This document shows, piece by piece, positions 1 to 11,903 of a stretch of DNA of 64,000 nt; within the stretch, counting starts at the first letter, position 1, and each line of letters begins with the position of its first letter. Origin of the DNA: Arachis hypogaea (lineage: Eukaryota; Streptophyta; Magnoliopsida; Fabales; Fabaceae). Below the pieces are notes generated by a model. The model was not told the origin of the DNA and ran no database searches. It was given only the letters and a program-made list of their open reading frames with translations. A program made the translations under genes and the position numbers. Location of the stretch: positions 37,247,419-37,311,418 of the forward strand of contig NC_092042.1 of the NCBI RefSeq assembly GCF_003086295.3, given 5' to 3'.

Positions 1-764
1 ATCTGTCCTAAATCCTATGCTTTGAACACACCCCATGAGACTAACTAAATAACAAGATCCTAATAAGAAAAAGGAAAAGAAAAGGGAAAGTGAAGAATAA
101 AAGAAAAATAGCAAGAAAAGAGGCTAGGCACCAAGGGGTTGAGTCTTGAGGGATGTGTCTGTGGTGTTCTTATACCAAGGATCTGCTTGGATTACTAAGC
201 TCTCAGGGGTGCTTTATCACCTGGTAACTTGGGTTCGCTAACCCGGGATTATCAGCTGAAAGTCCACTATCAAGAGCAATCCTTGCTACAGAACATTTAG
301 TAGCCCAAAGAGGTGATGGACACCAAGACCTCAAGGAAAGAAAATAAACAAACCATGTGCCTATGGTGTGTATGTATGGGGGAGAGACTTGAGGAAGTAA
401 GTCCTTAGGGGTGTTTCAACACCTAGCACCTTGAACCAACTGGTTCGGGAGTGTTGGTTGAAAGCTTATTCTAAAGAGTTGCCCCCTTACAGAGCACTTA
501 GCCTAAGAACACAAATAAGCCCTGAAATGACAACAAAAGGATCAATGAATAAAAGTCTCATGGGATGCAATCAAGTGAGTAGTTTAGGACATGATAAAGG
601 TCTGAAAGCCAGTGAAGGAATGAACCTAAGTTGCTATGCATGAAACCACCATAAAACCAGGGACATGACTTCTAGAAGAATGACACATTTCTCTTGGAAT
701 TCCATTCATCATTCTCTTGTTCCAGTACTTGCTTAGGGACAAGCAAGCTTTAAGTTTGGTGTTG
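1..764 (+). mobile_element. Element 1: 3' internal end of a gypsy-type LTR retrotransposon
   Basis: Non-coding 3' region that runs into a hairpin and polypurine tract directly before the LTR at 765. No coding frame is recognisable; the small open frame at 431-643 has no similarity I know. The 5' part of the element lies left of the window. Confidence 0.7.
728..764 (+). promoter_or_regulatory. Hairpin-PPT module 1
   Basis: CTTGCTT and AAGCAAG (7 bp, perfect) enclose AGGGAC. The tract CTTTAAGTTTGGTGTTG follows and abuts the LTR start TGATG at 765. The tract is in the position where plus-strand priming takes place in Ty3/gypsy elements. The hairpin is seen directly; its role is inferred. Confidence 0.7.
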
Positions 765-944
765 TGATGCCAGGGCATTTTGGCCAGTTTCACTGACCTT
801 TCTTTACTGTTTTTAAGGTAGTTTCATGCATTTTCTTAAGAAATAAGCTAGTTTTGGGTAGATATTCACTTACATCTTGTTTCAAGTATACATTGTGCAT
901 TTTACATGATTTCATGAGAATTTTGCATGAATTATATGACAAAT

Positions 945-1028
945 TGGATGATGCATGTCTCATGACTTGGATTAGAACATTGATGCTGGATGATGCATGT
1001 CTCATGACTTGGATTAGAACATTGATGC
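945..1028 (+). repeat. Tandem duplication, 2 x 42 bp
   Basis: Two adjacent near-identical 42-bp units, 945-986 and 987-1028, each starting TGGATGATGCATGTC. Confidence 0.9.
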
Positions 1029-1059
1029 ACTTTGCTGCTTAATTTCAGGACAAAGGAAG

Positions 1060-2040
1060 CAAAGAAGAACCACGTTAGCATTCACATTAGTTCAACTAAC
1101 GTGACCTCTAACGTGGAATGGGAGCTAGTTTGCAAAGTTAGTGAGAAAGGTAATCGCCAATAACGCCCTCGAAGCCATCACAGCCCACGTTAAGAGTCAC
1201 GTTAACTAAGTTAACATGAACTCTAACGTGGAAGAATACAACAAGGCCAACATTAGTGACACTCTCCTTTGTCACTAACGTTGGACCAAGCTCATAATTG
1301 GCCATGTTAGTTGCCACGTTAACTTAGTTAACGTGGACTCTAACGTTGGAAAGCAAAAGAGAAGCCAACGTTAGTGACATTCACCTTTGTCACTAACGTT
1401 GGCCAAGCCTCCATGAGCCATGTTAACTCCCACGTTAACTTAGTTAACGTGGAAGCTAACGTGGAGAGAGCAATTGATCGCCAACGTTAGTGACACTTAC
1501 CTTTGTCACTAACGTTGGGTTGAACCACCAAGAGCCACTTGAGCAACGTTAACTCCCACGTTAACTTAGTTAACGTGGAAGTTAACGTGGATAAAGAGAT
1601 AATGAGCCAACGTTAGTGACACTCACCTTTGTCACTAATGTTGGAGATGGCTAGCATTACTACGTTAGAAGCCACGTTAACCTAGTTAACGTAGACTCTA
1701 ACGTGGGAAGTAGGGGCACATTGGAACGTTAGTGACAAAGGTAAGTGTCACTAACGTTTTCGAAGGATTGGCATTACTACGTTAGAAGCCACGTTAACCT
1801 AGTTAACGTGGACTCTAACGTAAGGAGAAGGGGTGACTCATCACGTTATTGGGAAAGGTAAATCCCAATAACGTATGCGAAGGGCCAAGAGGCAACGTTA
1901 GTGGTCACGTTAGTTCCACTAACGTTGAAGTCAACGTGATCATATTTGGGTTAGGAACGTTAGTGAAAAAGGTGATTGTCACTAACATTCTCGAACCCAC
2001 ACCTTCACTTAACGTTGACACCACTAACGTCCTGAGCCAA
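1060..2040. repeat. Array of AACGTTAG / GTTAACTTAGTTAAC palindromes
   Basis: About 1 kb of irregularly spaced inverted repeats in the LTR. One kind is AACGTTAGTGACA paired with TGTCACTAACGTT across a short spacer. The other is CACGTTAACTTAGTTAACGTG-like. Both kinds alternate roughly every 100-150 bp. Confidence 0.85.
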
Positions 2041-3171
2041 AGTCCCTGCCTACTTCACATTTTCTCTCTGCAAGCAAAGCTAAGCCCAATAAAGAGGATA
2101 ACTGCTTCAAACTCAAGATCCAGAGGCCCATACCCAGGACTTGAAGAGCCAACTAGAAGATCAGAAGAGTAGTATATATAGGAGTAACTTTGAATTAAAA
2201 GGGGGTTGGAAACTTTAGGAGCCAAGGGGCATAGAACTATTCTCTGTATTTTTACTTTCTCTGCAACTTCTAGTTTTACTTTCGTGATGTATTCTCCATC
2301 TTTGTTTTCATTTTTCAGAGCTATGAACAACTAAACCCCTTTCATTGGGTTAGGGAGCTCTGCTGCAATTTGATGGATCAATATTAGTTTTCATTCTTCT
2401 TCTTCTATCTTTTCTCTTGATTTTCACTAGAAAGCTTTCAATCTTCATCCAATTGGGTAGTTATCTTGGAAAAAAAACTATTCATACTTGGATCTCTTCA
2501 GAACCTTGGAAAAGGAATGAAGAGATCATGCTAGAAATGCTTTCTCATGCTGGATCAAATTGGGTTTGGATGGATATGTGACTATAATCCTACCAATACT
2601 TGATTTGGGAATGCATGCGGTATAATCAGTGCCCATACTTCATCTCTTCTCATGAGCAATTGACCAAGGAATTGGCTATTGATCAAGATTTGAGAGATTG
2701 GATTACCAAGGAATTGGGATTCAATCACTTAAGATTGCCAAGGAGATCAATGAATGCATTGATTGAGGAAGAGATGAAAATGAATTTGATCCAGAGAATG
2801 CAACATCTCCTAAGCCCAATGAACTCCCATTTCTGATCTTACCCATTCTCTTTAATTTCTGCCATTTAATTTTATGAGCATTTCCCCCATCCCCATTTAA
2901 GATTCTGCAATTTACTTTCTGCCATTTACATTCAGCTCTTTATTTCTAGCATTTACTCTTTCTGCTATTTACTTTTTCCGCTATTTAATTTTCTGTAAAT
3001 CTCAAATCAAATTCTGGTTCTCTCAACTAGAACATTCCTCTAATTAAATTTGCTTGATCAATCAATCTCTGTGGGATTCGACCTCACTCTATAGTGAGTT
3101 TTTACTTGACGACAATTTGGTACACTTGCTGAAGGAAATTTGTTACTAGACGAATTTTCCGTGCATCACCC

Positions 3172-4087
3172 ATGCAACAAGTCGGAATCTTAATGGTTCA
3201 AGAGTTCTATGCCAATGCATGGATCACTAGGAACCATGATCAAAGTGTGAACCCGAATCCAAAGAATTGTCTTACAATGGTTCGGGGGAAATACTTAGAT
3301 TTTAGTCCAGAAAATGTGAGGTTGGCGTTTAACTTACCCATGATGCAAGGAGATGCATGCCCCTACACTAGAAGGGTCAACTTTAATCAAAGGTTGGACC
3401 AAGTCCTTATGGACATATGTGTGGAAGGAACTCAATGGAAAAGAGACTCCAAAGGCAAGCCGGTTCAACTAAGAAGACTGGACCTCAAGCCTGTAGCTAG
3501 AGGATGGTTGGAGTTCATTCAACGATCCATCATCCCCATTACCAACCGATCTGAAGTTACTTTGGATCGGGCCATCATGATTCATAGCATCATGATTGGA
3601 GAGGAAGTAGAAGTTCATGAAGTCATCTCCCATGAATTCTACAAAATAGCCGATAAGTCCTCTACTTTGGCAAGGTTAGCTTTTCCTCAATCTTATTTGC
3701 CATCTATGTTACTCAGCTGGAGTTATCATAGAAGGAGACATCCTCATTGAGGAGGATAAGCCCAACACTAAGAAAAGGATGGAGCAAATAAGAGAGCCCA
3801 CTCATGGAACCCAAGAGACGCATGAGGAAGCTCATCACCAAGAAATTTCGGAGATGCCTCAAGGGATGCACTTTCCTCCCAACAACTATTGGGAACAACT
3901 TAACACTTTCTTAGAAAATTTGAGTTACAATGTGGAACAATTAAGGGTGGAACATCAAGAGCACTCCATCATTCTCCATGAAATAAGAGAAGATCAAAGA
4001 GCAATAAGGGAGGAGTAACAAAGGCAAGGAAGGGACAAAGAAGAGCTTAAGGACATCATTAGTCCTTCAAGAAGAAGACGCCACTAA
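3172..4087 (+). pseudogene. Extra ORF (plant transposon protein type), 5'-truncated, broken
   Basis: Homologous to the ORF at 37349-38472. Shared blocks include LDFSPENVRLAFNLPMMQGD, RLDQVL and LRRxDLKPVARGWLEFIQRS. The first part of the protein is missing because element 1 is inserted. There is a frameshift near 3720-3770 and a TAA at 4016-4018 where the D copy has a glutamine; the frame would end at 4087. I recall this family as the 'putative plant transposon protein' domain seen downstream of pol in legume gypsy elements; its function is unknown. Confidence 0.75.
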
Positions 4088-5138
4088 AGTGGACTCATTC
4101 CTTGTTCTTATTTCTCTGTTTTTCGATTTTTATGCTTCATGTCTATTTATGTTTTGTGTCTCTACTTCATGATCATTAGTATGTAGTAACTATGTCCTAA
4201 AGCTATGAATAAATTCCATAAATCATTTACCTCTCTTAAATAAAAAATTGTTTTTAATTTAAAAGAACAAGAAGTACATAAATTTTGAAAATTGTCCTTG
4301 AATTTAATTTAATTATATTGATGTGGTGACAATACTTTTTGTTTTCTGAATGAATGCTTAAACAGTGCATATTTTTTTTCTTGTGGTTTATGAATGTTAA
4401 AATTGTTGGCTCTTGAAAGAATGATGAACAAAGAAAAATACTATTGATAATCTGAAAAATCATGAAATTGATTCTTGAAGCAAGAAAAAGCAGTGAAAAA
4501 GCAAAAGCTTGTAAAAAAAATTTAGAAAGAAAAAGAAAAAGCAAGCAGAAAAAGCCAATAGCCCTTAAAACCAAAAGGCAAGGGTAAAAAGGATCCAAGG
4601 CTTTGAGCATCAATGGATAGGAGGGCCCAAGGAAATAAAATCCAGGCCTAAGTGGCTAAATCAAGCTGTCCCTAACCATGTGCTTGTGTCATGAAGGCCC
4701 AAGTGAAAAACCTGAGACTGAGTGGTTAAAGTCGTGATTCAAAGCAAAAAGAGTGTGCTTAAGAGCTTTGGACACCTCTAACTGAGGACTCTAGCAAAGT
4801 TGAGTCACAATCTGAAAAGGTTCACCCAGTCATGTGTTTGTGGCATTTATGTATCCGGTGGTAATACTGGAAAACTAAATGCTTAGGGCCACGGCCAAGA
4901 CTCATAAAAGTAGCTGTGTTCAAGAATCAACATACTTAACTAGGAAAATCAATAACACTATCCGAAATTCTAAGTTCCTAGAGAAGCCAATCATTCTAAA
5001 CTTCAAGGGAGAAAGTGAGATGCCAAAACTGTTCAGAAGCAAAAAGCTACAAGTCCCGCTCATCTAATCAGAATTAATATTCATTGATATTTTGGAATTT
5101 ATAGTATATTCTCTTCTTATTATCCTAATTGATTTTCA

Positions 5139-5176
5139 GTTGCTTGGGGACAAACAACAATTTAATTTTGGTGTTG
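5139..5176 (+). promoter_or_regulatory. Hairpin-PPT module 2
   Basis: GTTGCTTG / CAAACAAC (one mismatch) around a GGGA loop, then AATTTAATTTTGGTGTTG up to the LTR at 5177. Confidence 0.7.
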
Positions 5177-6802
5177 TGATGAACGGATAATTTAACGCTT
5201 TTTGGCATTGTTTGTAGGTAGTTTTTAGTATGATCTAGTTACTTTTAGGGATGTTTTCATTAGTTTTTATGCTAAATTCACATTTTTGGACTTTACTATG
5301 AGTTTGTGTGTTTTTCTGTGATTTCAGGTATTTTCTGGCTGAAATTTAGGGACCTGAGCAAAACTCTGATAGGAGGCTGACAAAGGACTGCTAATGCTGT
5401 TCGAATCTGACCTCCATGCACTCGAAATAGATTTTCTGGAGCTACAGAACTTCAAATGATGCGCTTTTAAAGGCGTTGGAAAGTAGACATCCAGAGCTTT
5501 CCATCAATATATAATAGTTTATACTTTATTCGTAATTAGACGACGTAAACTGGCGCTCAACGCTAGTTCCATGTTGCTGTCTAGAGTCAAACGCCAGAAA
5601 CACATCACGAATCAGAGTTGAACGCCCAAAACATGTTACAACTTGGCGTTCAACTCCAAAAGAAGTCTCAGCTCGTGGATAGATCAAGCTCAGCCCAAAC
5701 ATACATCAAGTGGGCCCTGGAAGTGGATTTATGCATCAATTACTTACTCATGTAAACCTTAGTAGCTAGTCTAGTATAAATAGGATAGTTTACTATTGTA
5801 TTAGACATCTTGGACGTTTAATTCTCAGATCATGGGGGCTGGCCATTCGGCCATGCCTGGACCTTTCACTTATGTATTCTCAATGGTAGAGTTTCTACAC
5901 ACCATAGATTAAGGGTGTGGAGCTCTGCTGTACCTCAAGTTTCAATGCAATTACTATTATTTTCTATCCAATTCGATTTATTCCTGTTCTAAGATATTAG
6001 TTGCACTTTAGCTTGATGAATGTGATGATCCGTGACACTCATCATCATTCTCACCTGTGAACGCGCGTGATTGACAACCACTTCCGTTCTACCTTAGACC
6101 GGGCGCATATCTCTTGGATTCCTTAATCAGAATCTTCGTGGTACAAGCTAGAATTGATGGCGGCATTCATGGGAATCCAGAAAGTCTAACCTTGTCTGTG
6201 GTATTCTGGGTAGGATTCAGGGATTGAATGACTGTGACGAGCTTCAAACTCCTGAAGGCTGGGCCTTAGTGACAGACGCAAAAGAATCACTGGATTCTAC
6301 TCCAACCTGATTGAGAACCGACAGATGATTAGCCGTGCTGTGACAGAGCATTTGGACCTTTTTCACTGAGAGGATTGGATGTAGCCATTGACAACGGTGA
6401 TGCCCTACTTACAGCTTGCCATGGAAAGGAGTAAGAAGGATTGGATGAATGTAATAAGAAAGTAGAGATTCGGAAGGAACACAGCACCTCCATGCACCTA
6501 TCTGAAATTCCCACCATTGGATTACATGAGTAACTTTATCTTTATTTCCTGTTTATTTTATTTATCTTTTGAATATCTAATCCAATCACATTTGAATCCG
6601 CCTGACTGGGATTTACAAGATGACCATAACTTGCTTCATACCAACAATCTCTGTGGGATCGACCTTTACTCACATAAGGTTTATTACTTAGACGACCCAG
6701 TACACTTGCTGGTTAGTTGAGCGAAGTTGTGAAAAGAAAGTGCTGAGTTAATAGATGCACATACCAAAGAGCCGTTATTGATTATCAAAATTTCATCCAC
6801 CA
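5177..6802 (+). repeat. 3' LTR of element 2 (1626 bp)
   Basis: Starts TGATGAACGGATAATTTAAC and ends CATCCACCA. It belongs to the same family as the LTRs at 34780, 43297, 50110 and 57060. The right flank GTGTC (6803-6807) is in the middle of an opposite-strand LTR, so element 2 inserted into element 3. Confidence 0.85.
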
Positions 6803-7629
6803 GTGTCACGGATCATCACATTCATCATGTTTAAGTGCAAATGAATATCTTAGAACGGAAGCAAGCGTGATTGAATAGAAAACAGTGGTAATTACATTAA
6901 TCCATCGAGACACAGCAGAGCTCCTCACCCCCAACCATGGGGTTTAGAGACTCATTCCCTAGAAGATACAAAGTCAGATGTAAAATGTCATGATGTACAA
7001 AATAAATCTCTAAAAGTACTATTATAATAAAACTAGCTACTAGGATTTACAGAAATAGGTAAATGATGCAGAAATCCACTTCCGGACCCACTTGGTGTGT
7101 CCTTGGACTGAGCATTGAGCTTTACAGTGTAGAGGTCTGTTCCTGGAGTTAAACGCCAGCTTTTGTGCCAGTTTGGGTGTTTTAACTCCAACTTTTGTGC
7201 CAGCTCTGGCGTTTTAACGCCAGAAAATGGTAGAGAACTGGCGTTTTGACACCAATTTACGTCATCAAAACTCACTCAAAGTTTGAACTATTATATATTG
7301 CTGGAAAGCCCTGGATGTCTACTTTCCAACACAATTCGAAGCGCGCTGTTTGGAGTTCTGTAGCTCCAAAAAATCCACTTCGAGTGCAGAAGGTCAGAAT
7401 CCAACAGCATCTGCAGTCCTTCTTCAGCCTCTAAATCAGATTTTTGCTCAGGTCCCTCAATTTCAGCCAGAAAATACCTGAAATCACAGAAAAACACACA
7501 AACTCATACTAAAGTATAAAAATATAATTTTTTCATAAAAACTAATAAAAGTATACTAAAAAGTGGCTAAATCTTACTAAAAACCATATGAAAATACCCC
7601 CCAAAAGCGTATAAAATATCCGCTCATCA
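6803..7629 (-). repeat. Partial LTR of element 3 (minus)
   Basis: Matches about the second half of the LTR at 43297-44920 (from GTGTCACGGATCATCACATT on) and ends CGCTCATCA at 7629. Its other part was displaced to the left of the window by the insertion of element 2. Confidence 0.85.
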
Positions 7630-7667
7630 CAACACCAAACTTAAACTGTTGCTTGTCCTCAAGCAAC
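7630..7667 (-). promoter_or_regulatory. Hairpin-PPT module 3
   Basis: On the minus strand GTTGCTTG-AGGA-CAAGCAAC, a perfect 8-bp stem, then AGTTTAAGTTTGGTGTTG abutting the LTR TGATGAGC. Confidence 0.75.
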
Positions 7668-8726
7668 TAGATGAACGAAATAGGCCAAAGAAAATCAAGA
7701 GGCAATAGCATCTCAGAGTGTACATGAAGCTCAAATTCTAATTAGATGAGCGGGACTAGTAGCTTTTTGCTTCTGAATAGTTTTGGCATCTCCGTTTATC
7801 CTTTGAAGTTCTGAATGACTGGCATCTATCGGAACTCAGAATTTTAGATAGTGTTATCGACTCTCCTCGTTAAGTATGTTGATTCTTGAACACAGCTACT
7901 TTATGAGTCTTGGCTGTGACCCTAAGCACTTTTTTTCCAGTATTACCACCGGATACATAAATGCCACAGACACATAACTGGGTGAACCTTTTCGGATTGT
8001 AACTCAGCTTTGCTAAAGTCCCCAGTCAGAGGTGTCCAGAGTTCTTAAGCACACTCTTTTTGTGTTGGATCACGACTTTAACCACTCAGTCTCAAGTTTT
8101 TCGCTTGGACATGCATGCCACAAGCACATGGTTAGGGACAGCTTGATTCAGCCGCTTACGCCTGGATTTTATTCCTTTATGCCCTCATATCCATTGATGC
8201 TCAAAGCCTTAGACCCTTTTTACCCTTTGCCTTTTGGTTTTAGGGGCTATTGGCTTTTTCTGCTTGCTTTTTCTTTTTCTTTTTTTTTCTTTCTTTCTCT
8301 TTTCTTTTTTTTTTTTGCCATTTTTTTTTGCTTTCTCTTACTCCAAGTATCAATTCTATGATTTTTCAGATTATCAACAATATTTCTCTTTTTTCCATCA
8401 TTCTTTCAAGAGCCAATGATTTTAACATTCATAAGCTTCACTATCAAAATTTATGCACTGTTCAAGCATTCATTCAGAGAGCAAAGAGTATTGTCACCAC
8501 ATATAAATAATTTGAATTTTTCTTATTAAGAACTCGAAGATAAAATTGCCTCCTTACTCTAAAAATCTGCTATTTTATTCATGTTTAGTGATGATGAAAA
8601 AAATAAGTTATAGCTTACTTGGAGATAAAATCAAAAATGAAAAGTAAGGACATTCATGACTACTATTCCTATGATTCTAAAAATAGATTTCTAATAGCAG
8701 AGTTATCATAGAGTTAAGATTAAGAC

Positions 8727-9860
8727 TCAACAACCTTTAGTTTGGGAGGTGGATGCTCCTTCAGTCTGTGGGGTGTCTGGTCCTTCAAGAGGTAGCTTTT
8801 GGCGCTTCAGCTCCTGCAGTTCACGCCCTTACTTCTCCTGTTCCTTAAGTAGCTTGTAGAGCATGCTATTTTGATTTTCCTATTCTTCTTTCATTTGATC
8901 CATAGCTTCTTGCAGCTTGGTAATAGATGCTTCCAAGCGGTTCCAGTAGTCAATCTGTGAAATTTCTGGAAGGAACTCTTGCGCCCTCCTTTTGATAGGA
9001 ATGTCTTGCACTTGTTGCCATTTCATTGATTTCTTTGTGATTGGAAGATCAACTGGGATATACTCATCTACTCCCATTTTTACTCCAGCATTTTTACATA
9101 GCAGAGAAATCAAGTTTGGGTAGGCCAGTTTGGCTTCGGTGGAGTTCTTGTTTGCAATTGTATAAAGCTCACAAGCAATCAGATGATGAACTTCCACTTC
9201 TTTTCCCATCATAATGCAATGGGTCATCACTTCTCTTTTAACAGTGACCTCGGAACGGTTGCTGCTGGGTAGTATGGAACGCCCAATAAAATTCAGCTAG
9301 CCTTTAGCAACTGGTTTGAGATCCCCCCTCCTGAGTTGAATTGGGACATTCTTTGAGTTGGTTATCCACTTGGCTCCGGGGATGCATATGTCCTCTAGAA
9401 CTTGGTCCAGGCGCTTATCTTGATTCACAATTCTCCTGTTAAAGGATTCCGGGTCATCTTGTAGTTGAGGTAGCTTGAAGATCTCTCTTATGCTGTCATG
9501 GTGAAAGTAGATAATCCTTCCGTTGACCATGGTTCGGAAGGTATAGAAGACGGTTCCAGACATTCTCTGTTTATCTGTTTGTCACAGATTTGAGTAGAAT
9601 TCCTAAACTATGTTTCTCCCCACCTTTGTCTCAGGATTAGCTAGGATTTTCCATCCTCTGTTTCGAATTTGCTCTTGGATCTCCGGATATTCATCTTCTT
9701 TCAGATTGAATTTAACTTCCGGGATCACTGACCTCAGACCCATTATTTTGTAATAATGGTCTGCATGTTCTTTGGTTAAGAACTTCTCTTGATTCCAAAG
9801 TAGTTTTGGAATATTCTCTTTCTCGCCTCTTGAGGTGGTTTGTTTTTCCTTAGGACCCAT
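8727..9860 (-). pseudogene. Extra ORF (plant transposon protein type), broken
   Basis: The start is likely the ATG at 9860 (MGPKEKQ), 37 bases after the internal hairpin module. Three open blocks (9860-9603, 9563-9297, 9230-8880) match the extra ORF of element D: VIPEVKF, RLDQVLEDI, QLRRGDLKPVAKG. They are separated by stops or frameshifts, and another stop lies near 8877. A TGA at 8727-8729 would end the reading frame. It is a divergent subfamily compared with 37349-38472. Confidence 0.7.
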
Positions 9861-9896
9861 GATCTTGGTGAGTCTTGGCTCAGTGATCACGAAAAG

Positions 9897-9933
9897 CACA
9901 CCAAACTTAGAGGTTTGCTTGTCCTCAAGCAAA
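9897..9933 (-). promoter_or_regulatory. Internal hairpin-PPT-like module (copy 5)
   Basis: Minus strand TTTGCTTG-AGGA-CAAGCAAA (perfect 8 bp), then CCTCTAAGTTTGGTGTG. No LTR follows; the start of the extra ORF follows instead. Confidence 0.7.
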
Positions 9934-10424
9934 AGAAAGGAAAGGAGAGGAAGAGACAATTTCGAATGGTGGAGGAAAGGGGATGGCCGAATGGCAATTT
10001 AAAAGGGGGAGGGGTGGGTTCGAAAATTTGGAAAAAGATGTGCAAAAGATATGATTTGTGAAAAAAAGATGTGATACAAGATATGATTTGTGAAAAGATG
10101 ATTATGATATGCAAAAGATGTATTTTTAAAATTGAGAAGATAAGAGGGAAATTTGGAAAAATAATTCTAATTTTGAAAAGATAGTGTGATGGGTTGAAAA
10201 AGATTTGAAAAGAATTTAAAAAGATATACGAGTTTTTTTTTACAAAGATTTTGAAGGAAATAGAAAAAGAATTTTCTTTTTTTTTTGGGTTAAGAAATTT
10301 TTGAAATTGAAATTGAAAGATGAGGATTTGTAACATGTTCATGCAAGAAATATGGAAAGAAATATTAAAATTTGAAAAAAAATCTGAGTTGGGAACAAGA
10401 ACCTCCTCCCCCCATGTTCCTGGC

Positions 10425-10620
10425 ATTAAACGCCCAGGAGTAGCATGTCTTGGGCGTTTAACGCCCAATTGCTGCCTATTGTGGGCGTTTAAACGCCCAG
10501 CCAGGTATCCTGGCTGGCATTTAAACGCCAGTTTGCTTTCCTTACTGGGCGTTTAAATGCCCAACCAGGTACCCTAGTTGTCATTTAAATGCCAGTTTGC
10601 CTTCTTTACTGGTGTTTAAA
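10425..10620. repeat. GGCGTTTAAACGCC palindrome array
   Basis: About seven copies or half copies of GGCGTTTAA(A)CGCC-like palindromes at about 25-30 bp spacing, decaying at the right end. Confidence 0.85.
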
Positions 10621-11159
10621 TACAATATATGATGAATTAATTATATCAACTAATTCATTTGATTAGATATTTAAGTATCACACAATTTAAAATTATGTAT
10701 ATCAATGAAATGATTTGAATCTTATGATATATAAATTTAAGGAATAAATTAAAATAAGATTATTTATTACTTATTTAAATTAAATATAATAAATACAAAC
10801 TAATTTAGTTAGAAGTTTACTATTTTCTAATCTTCTATATATAAAAATGGCAAAAAAAATTGTAAAAATAATCTTTTTATCACTTTTGCTATTTTAACTT
10901 TGTTTTCTTTACTTTTTTTCTTTACGTGTATTTTTATTTTACATTAACTTTGTTTATTTAATGACAAAATATACTCATTATTTCTATCATATAATAATAT
11001 ATTTTTCTCCCATGTTAATCGAGAAATTTCAATAGTTATCAACTGCATCTAATGGAATCACTAAGAAGTGAGAACTACGAGAAGTTAAACCCAGGTTCGA
11101 AATGCTAAAATAAAGGCACACATTTTTTTGGGATTTTCTTTTCCAACAAAGGCGCACTT
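10621..11159. other. AT-rich stretch without a gene
   Basis: Very AT-rich sequence without a coding frame or recognisable repeat boundary. It separates element 3 from the older gypsy remnant. Confidence 0.5.
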
Positions 11160-11220
11160 AGTGAGATTTAACTTCATTCATGCTTCCTTATAGTTGAAAA
11201 TAATTCTGTGAGGTCAGACG

Positions 11221-11649
11221 TCAATAAAGAGGTTGTTTTGTTTTTACAAGCTTGTCATCCACATATATTTCCATAAGATATCCCAGGAGAAGTAAAAATA
11301 CCTTATTCATTAGATGCTGGTTGGTTTCTCTTATGTTTTCTATCCCAAAAGACATAACCACATAGTAATAGAATCCTTCGAGTGATGAAGGATGTGTTCC
11401 CCTCATTCAGGCCGTACATCGAGATTTGATTGCATCCCGAGCATCCAAGAAGATCAAGAAGTTATATATGGATGCCGAGTCAATCAAAGCATCGATGCTC
11501 GAGAGAGGATATGAATCTTTAAGACAGGCTTTATTGAGGTTTGTGTATTTTATACACATTCCCCATTTGCCATCTTGCATCTTAATTAAAATGATGTTTT
11601 TCAACCACAGTGGGTACTCAACCTCTTTAATGAACCTGACTTCCAACAA
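11221..11649 (-). pseudogene. Reverse transcriptase fragment
   Basis: KWGMCIKYTNLNKACLKDSY resembles the gypsy RT KWRMCVDYTDLNKACPKD block. After a stop and frame change come MSFGIENI, then LMNKVF and the catalytic IYVDD box. The frame changes at about 11406. Only the fingers and palm part remains. Confidence 0.8.
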
Positions 11650-11903
11650 GGCTTGTACTTGTTCCTCTACGATTTGGGCTCATACCTCGCTCATCTTTCT
11701 CCTTCTTTATTGGACGGATTTAGACCATGGAAATAGTGCCAGTCTGTGAGTCATGAGTTTGATTTTAATACCTGGCATGTCAGAGGCCTTCCAAGCAAAG
11801 ATATCAGCATTATCTCGTAACAAAAATAAGCTCTTTTTTCAAATCTTCCTATAGGTTTGCCATGATGTTGGTCTTTTCTGGAGAATCTCCAATTTAGACT
11901 TCT

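Larger units (their letters stand above)
765..3168 (+). repeat. 3' LTR of element 1 (2404 bp)
   Basis: Starts TGATGCCAGG and ends CGTGCATCA, giving TG...CA ends. The left side is a polypurine tract. On the right the sequence jumps into the middle of the extra ORF of element 2 (compare 38211-38260 on the minus strand), so the insertion boundary is defined by homology. The open frames inside (for example 1849-2172) are translations of palindromic repeats, not genes. Confidence 0.85.
3169..5176 (+). mobile_element. Element 2: 3' internal region
   Basis: Starts in the middle of an ORF (broken by element 1), then a 3' untranslated stretch with an A/G-rich run near 4490-4560, then the hairpin-PPT at 5139-5176 and the LTR at 5177. 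It is homologous to element D on the minus strand (38250-36404). Confidence 0.85.
7630..10620 (-). mobile_element. Element 3: 3' internal region, truncated
   Basis: Going leftwards on the minus strand: palindrome array, hairpin-PPT-like module, extra ORF, T-rich (on plus) stretch, hairpin-PPT, LTR. This is the same order as element D. The match to element D ends near 10620 in a run of GCGTTTAA palindromes; gag and protease are absent. Confidence 0.8.

Noticed and set aside
1060..2040. CRISPR-like look of evenly spaced palindromes
   Set aside because: Plant nuclear LTR context, spacers are themselves repeats, no cas genes.
8032..8510. Phe-rich open frames (also at 36804-37128 and 47003-47234)
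   Set aside because: Translations of T-rich tracts in retrotransposon 3' UTRs on the wrong strand.
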